Origin: Aequorivita sp.
Lineage (GTDB): Bacteria > Bacteroidota > Bacteroidia > Flavobacteriales > Flavobacteriaceae
Length of the DNA: 5,447 nucleotides
Direction of reading: 5' to 3'
NCBI GenBank assembly: GCA_002733915.1
Contig: NVXN01000005.1
Coordinates: 17,199 to 22,645, forward strand
Below are positions 1 through 5,447 of this stretch, piece after piece (positions within the stretch are counted from its first letter, which is position 1; each line of letters starts with the position of its first letter). The notes under the pieces are model-generated. The model was not told where the DNA came from, searched no databases, and saw only the letters and a program-made list of their open reading frames with translations. The translations under genes were made by a program, and so were the position numbers.

Positions 1-11
1 CTTTATATTAT

Positions 12-980
12 TTATATTTTTTTAAAATTTTCAATTATCAACATGGCAACCCGCAATGCTTCAGTCCCTTGTCTAAGTGAAACTTCCGGCGTTCTATCGG
101 CTTTTATGGCGTCATAAAAGCTTTCCAACTCGTCTAGAATGGCATTGTTGGCTTCAATTTTAGGGTTTTCGAAATAGATCTGTTTTTTGATACCTTCGGC
201 ATTGGTCAAAACCATTGCGAAATCGTCTATTTCCTTTGGAGCATCCTTCATTTTCACTACCTCACACTTCTTCTCCAGAAAGTCTACGGAAATATAGGCA
301 TCGCGCTGAAAGAAACGTGCCTTGCGCATTTTCTTTAAGGAAATACGACTCGCGGTAAGGTTTGCTACACAGCCGTTTTCAAATTCAATACGTGCGTTGG
401 CAATATCCGGCGTTTCGCTTATTACCGAAACTCCACTTGCACTTACTGCTTTTACAGGGCTTTTCACAACGCTCAAAATAGCATCGATGTCGTGAATCAT
501 CAAATCCAAAACTACCGATACATCTGTTCCTCGAGGATTGAATTCCGCCAAACGGTGCGTTTCAATAAACATTGGATTGTTGATTTTATCCTTTATTGCC
601 TGAAATGCTGGGTTGAAGCGTTCCACTTGCCCCACTTGCCCGCGTACTTTCATCTCCTTGGCCAAATCGCGTATTTGTTCCGCTTCGGCAACGGTCTGTG
701 TTATTGGTTTTTCAATAAAAAGATGCTTTCCGGCCTTCAATACTTTTTCGGCACACTCAAAATGTGTGCTAGTGGGTGTTACTACAACCACCATGTCACA
801 AGCATTTATAAGACTTTCTATAGTTGGAAAGCTCTTGTAGCCGAATTCAGTCTCAATCTGTTCAGAAGCTTCTTTGCTAGCATCGTAGAATCCCACAAGT
901 TCATATTTTGTGGATTGTTGCAGCAATTTTAAATGTATTTTTCCTAAGTGACCGGCACCCAGAACTCCCGCTTTTAGCAT
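12..980 (-). CDS. Gfo/Idh/MocA-family NAD(P)-dependent oxidoreductase
   Basis: This is a complete 322-residue protein, the usual length for Gfo/Idh/MocA dehydrogenases, which oxidise or reduce a sugar or nucleotide-sugar hydroxyl using NAD(P) in the cytoplasm. The N-terminal Rossmann fold shows the glycine-rich loop GAGHLG (residues 8-13), beta strand DMVVVVTPTSTH (62-73) and the family EKP motif (E90-K91-P92). The C-terminal half carries VERFNPAF (119-126) and DLMIHDID (159-166), where H163 sits at the usual catalytic histidine position and D159 at its partner position. The ERFNP and DVSVVLDLMIHDID signatures resemble the GnnA-like (UDP-N-acetylglucosamine 3-dehydrogenase) branch, but this is from memory and the substrate is not established. 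The ATG is well placed, seven codons before the glycine loop. The gene diverges from pcm across 152 bp and ends 11 bp from the window edge, so any downstream operon partner is not visible. The family call is firm; the substrate is unknown. Confidence 0.93.
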   Translation of the reverse strand: MLKAGVLGAGHLGKIHLKLLQQSTKYELVGFYDASKEASEQIETEFGYKSFPTIESLINACDMVVVVTPTSTHFECAEKVLKAGKHLFIEKPITQTVAEAEQIRDLAKEMKVRGQVGQVERFNPAFQAIKDKINNPMFIETHRLAEFNPRGTDVSVVLDLMIHDIDAILSVVKSPVKAVSASGVSVISETPDIANARIEFENGCVANLTASRISLKKMRKARFFQRDAYISVDFLEKKCEVVKMKDAPKEIDDFAMVLTNAEGIKKQIYFENPKIEANNAILDELESFYDAIKADRTPEVSLRQGTEALRVAMLIIENFKKI

Positions 981-996
981 TGGCGTGTGTTTTTCA

Positions 997-1030
997 CAAA
1001 TGTAAGGGTTTCGGGGGAAAGTTTAAAAGT
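997..1030 (-). promoter_or_regulatory. Candidate promoter for the Gfo/Idh/MocA gene
   Basis: On the minus strand, TACATTTG (plus positions 997-1004) matches all six fixed bases of the Bacteroidota -7 element TAnnTTTG and lies 16 bases before the ATG. That would give a very short 5' leader. No clean -33 TTG is present at the right distance (plus 1022-1030 reads gtttaaaag-like AT-rich sequence), so the upstream half is weak. The assignment is an inference from consensus only. Confidence 0.45.
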
Positions 1031-1074
1031 TTATGGGTTTAGAGTTTGTAAGTTATTAATCCATATTTATACAA

Positions 1075-1112
1075 TTGTAAATTGTGCTTATTTATCAAAT
1101 TTGGTTACTTTG
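1075..1112 (+). promoter_or_regulatory. Candidate promoter for pcm
   Basis: TTG at 1082-1084 is followed after 20 bases by TTACTTTG (1105-1112), which matches five of the six fixed positions of TAnnTTTG. The spacing is in the range known for Bacteroidota promoters, and transcription would begin about 15 bases before the GTG start. An alternative pair is TTG 1075-1077 with CAAATTTG 1096-1103 (18-base spacing, also five of six). The sequence alone does not separate the two. A perfect 10-bp palindrome (TACAATTGTA, 1070-1079) overlaps the upstream elements. Confidence 0.4.
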
Positions 1113-1132
1113 TGGTTTAAAAGAAAGAAGCC

Positions 1133-1774
1133 GTGAAAGATACATTTACACACCAAGGAATGCGTAAAAGATTGGTCGAAACCCTTAAAAAGAAAGGGAT
1201 TGTCGATAAAAATGTTTTACAAGCCATTGGCAAGATTCCACGGCATCTTTTTATGGATTCGGGGTTTGTGGACCATGCGTATGTGGACAAGGCATTCCCG
1301 ATTGCTGCTGACCAAACCATTTCACAACCATATACCGTAGCCCGCCAAACAGAGCTTTTGAATGTGAAGAAAGGCGATAAAATTCTGGAAATAGGAACAG
1401 GGAGTGGCTATCAAGCTGCAGTGCTTTTGGAAATAGGCGCAACCCTTTATACTATTGAACGGCAAAACGAACTTTTTAAAAAGACGAAATTGTTTCTTCC
1501 AAAACTTGGATACAAACCCAAACGTATGATTTTTGGAGATGGTTATGTTGGTTTGGAGGAGGAAGCTCCTTTTGATGGAATTATTGTAACAGCCGGAGCG
1601 CCATTTGTTCCAAATCCGTTGTTGGCTCAATTAAAAGTTGGTGGAAAATTGGTGATTCCCGTAGGTGAAAATGTGCAAATAATGACCGTGTTTTTACGTA
1701 AATCGGATACTGAATTTCAGAAAGAAACTTACGGAGAGTTCCGTTTTGTACCGCTTTTGGAAGACAAAAACTAA
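1133..1774 (+). CDS. pcm: Protein-L-isoaspartate(D-aspartate) O-methyltransferase
   Basis: This enzyme uses S-adenosylmethionine to methylate the carboxyl group of abnormal L-isoaspartyl residues in aged proteins, starting their repair to normal aspartyl; it acts in the cytoplasm. The 213 residues fit the usual length. The substrate-side motif QTISQPYTVA (61-70) contains the conserved serine (S64). The SAM-binding motif I is LEIGTGSGYQAA (85-96), followed by IER (108-110), FGDGYVG (134-140), the IVTAGAP strand (151-157) and IPVG (175-178). The start is GTG: an in-frame TAA at 1118-1120 leaves no upstream ATG, and starting at the ATG of residue 10 would remove the conserved-looking KDTFTHQGMR segment. 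An A/G-rich leader (aagaaagaag) precedes it. The gene diverges from the oxidoreductase and is convergent with the GNAT gene, overlapping it by 4 bp at the stops. The identification is secure. Confidence 0.96.
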   Translation: MKDTFTHQGMRKRLVETLKKKGIVDKNVLQAIGKIPRHLFMDSGFVDHAYVDKAFPIAADQTISQPYTVARQTELLNVKKGDKILEIGTGSGYQAAVLLEIGATLYTIERQNELFKKTKLFLPKLGYKPKRMIFGDGYVGLEEEAPFDGIIVTAGAPFVPNPLLAQLKVGGKLVIPVGENVQIMTVFLRKSDTEFQKETYGEFRFVPLLEDKN

Positions 1775-2286
1775 CGGTTTAGATAATATACTTCATTGTT
1801 TTGGTTTTCAGTATCTTTTGCGTCCTTATTTGGAATAAATCCATGTAGTTTTAGTAGCTTTTTTGAGGGAATATTCCTATAATCCGTGTAGGCTTCGATG
1901 GTTTCAAAACCTCGCTGATTGAAACCGAAATCCAATACTGCTTTTAGGGCTTCGCTCATAATTCCCTTGCCTTGAAATTCTGGATCGAGGTCGTAACCTA
2001 CCTCTGCCTTTTTCTTGTCTTCTGAAAAATTCCAGAGGCAAATTGAGCCAATCAAGATATCAGATTCTTTGGTAGTTATTCCCCAAGCGATGGCTTTGTC
2101 TGTTTTTAGATTTGAGTCCAATCTTTCAATGTGGGCTTTTGCGGTTTCCAAAGTTTGGGGCTCCCGTTTTATGTATTTGTTTATTGTTTGGTCGGAACGT
2201 AAAAAGTGAACCCTGTCCAAATCGCTAGGAATTACTTTTCGCAGGTTTAATCTTTCTGTTATTATAATAGGGAAGGGGATTGCCAT
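1771..2286 (-). CDS. GNAT-family N-acetyltransferase (RimJ/RimL-like)
   Basis: This 171-residue protein transfers an acetyl group from acetyl-CoA to an amine. It opens with TERLNLRKVIPSDLD (10-24), typical of the Acetyltransf_3 / RimJ-RimL group, which includes ribosomal-protein N-terminal acetyltransferases and many enzymes of unknown substrate. A beta-bulge region IAWGITTKESDILIGSICLW (66-85) leads into EVGYDLDPEFQGKGIMSEAL (95-114), where Q105-G106-K107-G108 form the acetyl-CoA pyrophosphate loop. YRNIPSKKLLKLHGF (136-150) is the N-x-x-S ... GF motif with proline in place of the common alanine. I chose the ATG at 2284-2286. The frame stays open to a GTG at 2332-2334, but the extra 16 residues (including KTEAQRTQR) come from a repeat-like sequence and lie across the likely transcription start. 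The acceptor substrate cannot be inferred from the neighbours. Confidence 0.9.
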   Translation of the reverse strand: MAIPFPIIITERLNLRKVIPSDLDRVHFLRSDQTINKYIKREPQTLETAKAHIERLDSNLKTDKAIAWGITTKESDILIGSICLWNFSEDKKKAEVGYDLDPEFQGKGIMSEALKAVLDFGFNQRGFETIEAYTDYRNIPSKKLLKLHGFIPNKDAKDTENQNNEVYYLNR

Positions 2287-2294
2287 AATATTTT

Positions 2295-2318
2295 TTCTTT
2301 GCGTTCTCTGCGCTTCTG
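2295..2318 (-). repeat. Short GC-rich tandem-like motif, probable dispersed repeat
   Basis: On the plus strand TTCTTTGCG (2295-2303) is followed at once by TTCTCTGCG (2304-2312) and then CTTCTG, i.e. near-identical 9-base units. On the minus strand this reads as a cagaagcgcagagaacgc-type sequence. From general knowledge, strings of gcgcagagaa/gcaaagaa units recur in the intergenic DNA of many Bacteroidota and other genomes and are often mistranslated as peptides like EAQRTQR. Whether this copy belongs to such a family needs a genome-wide search. It would lie in the 5' leader of the GNAT mRNA. Confidence 0.5.
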
Positions 2319-2322
2319 TTTT

Positions 2323-2351
2323 CAAATTTAACACCGATTCACAGGGTTCAA
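2323..2351 (-). promoter_or_regulatory. Near-consensus promoter for the GNAT gene
   Basis: Reading the minus strand, TTG (plus 2349-2351, preceded by T) is followed after 18 bases by TAAATTTG (plus 2323-2330), a full match to the fixed bases of the Bacteroidota TAnnTTTG element. Transcription would start roughly at 2315-2318, leaving a leader of about 30 bases before the ATG at 2286. This supports the shorter GNAT start, because the GTG at 2332-2334 would be upstream of the transcript. It is the best promoter candidate in the window but rests on consensus matching alone. Confidence 0.55.
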
Positions 2352-2358
2352 AGAGGAT

Positions 2359-3129
2359 TTAGTTCTTTAAAAATTTAATCAATTCCTCAAAGGATTCGGT
2401 TGCGGCTTCTTCATTGTATTTCAAAAGATAATGTTTTTTGCTGATGAAGGGTATGTAGCGATAATACTTTCCTTTTTCTAGGCTTTCCACATCATAACCG
2501 TGGTAAGCATCATCGTACACTTGAATAGTTGCGTTTTCGGCCACCATATACTTCAAAATATCGTCAACCTTAACGATTTTATCCTTTCCGCCCGTCATTA
2601 TAAGCACTGGAACTTTTGGCTTTAGCTGTATTTCATAACCATTTGCGGGATAAAACATTGCTATTTTTTTAATATTAAGCCGTTCAAGTTCTGAAGCGTC
2701 ATTTGCAAGCGGAATCAAACCGAGGCCCGCGCGCGACCAGCCCACAATACTTCCTTCAGAATTTGGATCAATTTTTCCTTTCTGTTTTGCCCATTTCAAG
2801 GCTTCTTCCAACGTCCACAGAATTTGGGCGGGCTCTTCTTCATCCACATCTCTTTTGGATGCTTTGTAGGCTGCAACATTATCAACCAATAAAACCGAAA
2901 TGCCCTCAGCATTTAGCTTTTTCGCAACATCATAATAATGGGTGGTATCCTTAAAAATCCTTAAGCCTCCAGTTCCGGGTAGAAATACGGCCCATTTGGA
3001 AGCGTCGTAATCCTGTGCTTTTTGAAAATGGAAAAAGTCGGTCATTACTGCATCTTTAGGCACTTTCTGCATTGGGATACAGCTTGTGAATAGCAAGCAG
3101 ACAAGTAAAATTTTAAATATATTTTTCAT
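2359..3129 (-). CDS. Lipoprotein with alpha/beta-hydrolase fold (dienelactone-hydrolase-like)
   Basis: The 256-residue product begins with a lipoprotein signal peptide: basic MKNIFK, a hydrophobic stretch, and the lipobox FTSC with C17 as the probable lipidated residue. The residues after C17 (IPMQKVPKD) lack the acidic cluster known as a surface-export signal in Bacteroidota, so a periplasm-facing position is more likely. The mature part looks like a serine alpha/beta hydrolase: an oxyanion-loop candidate FLPGTGG (49-55), nucleophile elbow GWSRAG with S132, acid D183 in GGKDKIV, and H210 in AYHGYD. The order and spacing fit a Ser-Asp-His triad; the elbow is G-x-S-x-A-G and not strict GxSxG. 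The substrate is unknown; esters or envelope polymers are possible. The ATG follows the stop of the DUF5686 gene by 11 bp with an AT-rich leader and no clear Shine-Dalgarno, so the two genes are probably co-transcribed. Confidence 0.85.
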   Translation of the reverse strand: MKNIFKILLVCLLFTSCIPMQKVPKDAVMTDFFHFQKAQDYDASKWAVFLPGTGGLRIFKDTTHYYDVAKKLNAEGISVLLVDNVAAYKASKRDVDEEEPAQILWTLEEALKWAKQKGKIDPNSEGSIVGWSRAGLGLIPLANDASELERLNIKKIAMFYPANGYEIQLKPKVPVLIMTGGKDKIVKVDDILKYMVAENATIQVYDDAYHGYDVESLEKGKYYRYIPFISKKHYLLKYNEEAATESFEELIKFLKN

Positions 3130-3140
3130 AGTAATTTTAA

Positions 3141-5447
3141 TTAAAGACCCAAAAGGTCCAGAAACTTCAGCCCGAAAATAAAAGCACCGTCACTGCCGCC
3201 GTTGTAATAGGAACGCACGTAATCTATGCGCAGCAACCTGAATTTTCCGAAGCCAAGGTTATCTATACCTACGGAAATTTCGGAATATGGTTTTCTTTCT
3301 TCGGTGCTTAAAAAATGTGCGCCCGCTACTAAGTTGAGGTTCAGTTGATTGATTCCGGGGATTTTCCCCAAAATCCACCCACGGAAATCATGCTCTATGT
3401 GGCCTTCAAAATAACTTTTATTGGTGCTGAAATCGTAATAGGGCATCAAGTTAAAAACATTGATGTAGTTCGGCGAAGTGCCTACCCGTGTTTGGTTTCC
3501 GTTGAAATGTTTATAATCTACAAACGATATTCCGTCACCGTTCGCAAAAGTCCCACCTTTCAAATTGTAATAAAACTGACCTTTATTTCCCAAGGAAATG
3601 GACTGGTTGAGGCTGGCTTCAAATTGGGTGTAATCGTAACGATTCTCCGTAATTGCGGCACCATTTTCTACCGAAAGGTTCAATTCGGGATATTTGTTGT
3701 CACCGATATTAAATTTCATATCGGGATTTGAAAAATACTTTTGTGCGAAGTTGATACGCGCCCGAAGTTTGCTTTTCACAATGTTATGCTCGGCAATTGC
3801 AGCATTGTTGAAATTGTTTGGAGCCAAAGGATTGTTGCTGGTATAGCTCACATCGTCAAACGGAATGGTAACGTAATCGGTATTGTTAAAAAGTGGTTTC
3901 CTGTTTTCATAAGCGACCATTGCATACAAATGAAGCCCATTAAAAACTTCCTGACTGTAACCCAGCTGCCCAAAATTAAGCTCGTATAGCTTCATATAGT
4001 TTCTTTCAAAGAAAAGGGTGGCGATGGTATTGATGAGGGGTGAAATAGGCTCAGAATCGTTAAATTGGGCCACTTTGCTTCCGCCGGAAAGTGAAATACG
4101 CAATTTATCGGTCCAATTGAAATTCCGAAGGATATTTGCGGTAAACCGAAGCCTGTCTTCTGCAATGCCATAATCTGCCTGAATAGCTGCAGAAAGCGTA
4201 TTGGTCTGGTTGTCATCATACCATTTGTTAAAGGTAAATCCAGCCGTGCTGTTCCAGCCCTGTACGGTGTTGAAATTTATATTGGGCAACGGACCCTCAT
4301 ACCCAACCGACCATTTCTCGAAGGAATTTTTATAGGTATAGCCGGTCAATATGCTCAAAACGCCCGGTTTGTTTGACCTCGCATCGAGGGAGTCTAAATA
4401 GGGTTTTGAGCGTCTTAAAATCTGGATGCTGTCTTTTTTAATGTAATCCTTAAGTTCTTCATCTGTTAATGGCACGGGGCGGCTGCCCTTCCAATAGAGG
4501 CTATCTTTTTTGTTAGCCTCCGGTTTAAATGATAGCACCTCGTTGGTAAAGGATTTTTTGGTGAACTGTGGCTTAAAGTCATAATTGCTGTAAACGGCTA
4601 TAAAACGGCCATCGCCTTCCATTCCCAAAAAGCCAAAACCAAAATCAACAGTCTGCGATATTTTTACCCAGAAGTCGTTTGTGGTGTCGTACTTGTAATT
4701 CTGCTTTACCATTAAATTGCTTACAAAAGGCACCTGTATGGCGGCCCCCGTGGTATTAAGTTCAACCCCATAGAGCTGCCAATCATCTTCCACAATATAC
4801 ACGTATCCTTGCCACACCCTGTCATTGGGGCGTTTGGGGATAACTTTTATTTTATTGATGAGTTTTGGCCCTTCGTAAAAAACCCCGTCCAGTTTGTAAT
4901 TATAGTAGCTCAACGCATTGTTTGCTATGGGCGAAACGAGCGCTGCATTTAGCTCTATGGTATTTTCATAAAAAGAAATGTTGGCGCTCTGCGCACTGTT
5001 GAAACTGAAGCCATTATCATTCCCGCTTACTTTACTGGCAATGATTTTTTCGGTGAACTTATCCGGTTTTTGGTACGCTATTTCTGAAATGGTTTCCGAA
5101 AGGTAAATGATGCCCGTACGTGTAGAGTCCAGCATCCCATCAAAATCACCAACTTCCTGTCCCATAATTTTTTCGGGTACGTTTTTTACTTTCCACAGGC
5201 CGCGCGAGTAAAAATCGGCAGTGTACTCACTAAGTTTTTCTAGGTTTTCCTTTCGTTGGGCAATGGTCTTGCGGATGATGCGGTATGCGGGGTCTTCGGA
5301 GGTGTTTACCACCACTTCGTCCAGGCTAGTGGTTTCTTCTTCAAGGGAAACATTCAGAATATAAGGAAAGGCACTGGGGGCAATGGTCTTGGTAAGCGTT
5401 TTATACCCCAAGAACTGAAAAATAATTTTGTATTCCGTCTTTTGTGA
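3141..5447 (-). CDS. DUF5686 / carboxypeptidase-regulatory-like outer-membrane protein, 5' end outside the window
   Basis: 768 residues are visible and the reading frame runs open through the right edge, so the N-terminus (signal peptide and most of the regulatory-like beta-sandwich) is missing. The first visible residues, SQKTEYKIIFQFLGYKT, look like the last strands of a CarboxypepD_reg-like domain. A linker LDEVVV follows (visible residues about 42-47), then DPAYRIIRKTI (about 52-62), which is characteristic of DUF5686 proteins. The rest is rich in alternating polar/hydrophobic strands with many Tyr, Asn, Phe and Gly residues and ends in FIFGLKFLDLLGL, consistent with an outer-membrane beta-barrel whose last strand closes the barrel; the terminal residue is Leu and not the commoner Phe. 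A TTG at 5409-5411 could be taken as a start but falls inside the regulatory-like domain. The function is unknown for the family. It leads a probable operon with the lipoprotein hydrolase. Confidence 0.88.
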   Translation of the reverse strand, partial: SQKTEYKIIFQFLGYKTLTKTIAPSAFPYILNVSLEEETTSLDEVVVNTSEDPAYRIIRKTIAQRKENLEKLSEYTADFYSRGLWKVKNVPEKIMGQEVGDFDGMLDSTRTGIIYLSETISEIAYQKPDKFTEKIIASKVSGNDNGFSFNSAQSANISFYENTIELNAALVSPIANNALSYYNYKLDGVFYEGPKLINKIKVIPKRPNDRVWQGYVYIVEDDWQLYGVELNTTGAAIQVPFVSNLMVKQNYKYDTTNDFWVKISQTVDFGFGFLGMEGDGRFIAVYSNYDFKPQFTKKSFTNEVLSFKPEANKKDSLYWKGSRPVPLTDEELKDYIKKDSIQILRRSKPYLDSLDARSNKPGVLSILTGYTYKNSFEKWSVGYEGPLPNINFNTVQGWNSTAGFTFNKWYDDNQTNTLSAAIQADYGIAEDRLRFTANILRNFNWTDKLRISLSGGSKVAQFNDSEPISPLINTIATLFFERNYMKLYELNFGQLGYSQEVFNGLHLYAMVAYENRKPLFNNTDYVTIPFDDVSYTSNNPLAPNNFNNAAIAEHNIVKSKLRARINFAQKYFSNPDMKFNIGDNKYPELNLSVENGAAITENRYDYTQFEASLNQSISLGNKGQFYYNLKGGTFANGDGISFVDYKHFNGNQTRVGTSPNYINVFNLMPYYDFSTNKSYFEGHIEHDFRGWILGKIPGINQLNLNLVAGAHFLSTEERKPYSEISVGIDNLGFGKFRLLRIDYVRSYYNGGSDGAFIFGLKFLDLLGL

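Noticed and set aside
492..932. Plus-strand open frame of 146 codons opposite the oxidoreductase gene
   Set aside because: It lies wholly antisense to a clear Gfo/Idh/MocA gene, shows no recognisable domain and has a Cys/Phe/His-rich composition typical of a shadow frame.
986..998. Small hairpin TGTG-TTTTT-CACA before the oxidoreductase start
   Set aside because: A stem of four base pairs with a five-base loop is too weak to support a terminator or regulatory structure.
2335..2358. Possible terminator after the lipoprotein hydrolase gene
   Set aside because: No GC-rich stem followed by a T run is visible on the minus strand; the segment is better explained as the upstream half of the GNAT promoter.
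3345..3989. Plus-strand open frames of 128 and 82 codons opposite the DUF5686 gene
   Set aside because: Both are antisense to a long, well-supported coding frame and have no recognisable motif or convincing start context.
5409..5411. TTG as the start codon of the DUF5686 gene
   Set aside because: The frame stays open for 12 more codons to the window edge, and the residues around the TTG (KIIFQFLGYKT) read as a beta strand inside a carboxypeptidase-regulatory-like domain. A secreted protein would also need a signal peptide, which is absent here. The gene is treated as 5'-partial.
1..5447. Mobile element, CRISPR array, tRNA/rRNA, phage or defence cassette
   Set aside because: No transposase-like protein, regularly spaced repeat array, long inverted ends or RNA-gene signature was seen. 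Coding sequences fill nearly all of the window, and the gaps are only 152, 72 and 11 bp.

Overview
The window reads as ordinary chromosome from a member of the Bacteroidota, most likely family Flavobacteriaceae. The supporting signs are a moderately AT-rich base composition, TAnnTTTG-type promoter elements, A-rich leaders instead of strong Shine-Dalgarno sites, and a DUF5686/carboxypeptidase-regulatory-like outer-membrane protein with an LDEVVV linker. The genus cannot be named from the sequence.

There are five protein-coding genes. From left to right: (i) a Gfo/Idh/MocA-family NAD(P)-dependent sugar oxidoreductase on the minus strand (12-980); (ii) a 152-bp divergent intergenic region (981-1132) with candidate promoters in both directions; (iii) pcm, protein-L-isoaspartate O-methyltransferase, on the plus strand (1133-1774, GTG start); (iv) a RimJ/RimL-like GNAT acetyltransferase on the minus strand (1771-2286), convergent with pcm and sharing its stop-codon bases; (v) a 72-bp gap holding a GC-rich dispersed-repeat-like stretch and a near-consensus promoter; (vi) a lipoprotein with an alpha/beta-hydrolase fold on the minus strand (2359-3129); and (vii) a large DUF5686 protein on the minus strand (3141 to beyond 5447) whose 5' end lies outside the window.

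The DUF5686 gene and the lipoprotein hydrolase are separated by only 11 bp and almost certainly form one transcript. Both products are predicted to act in the cell envelope. The GNAT gene may be read through from that operon but has its own good candidate promoter. gfo and pcm are transcribed divergently. pcm (repair of aged proteins) and the GNAT gene (acetylation of an unknown substrate) have no evident shared pathway.

I found no RNA gene, CRISPR array, transposase, phage gene or defence cassette, and nothing that amounts to a clearly new system. The points most worth a second look are the repeat-plus-promoter gap before the GNAT gene (which also creates a false N-terminal extension), the DUF5686-hydrolase envelope pair of unknown function, and the GnnA-like signature in the Gfo/Idh/MocA protein.
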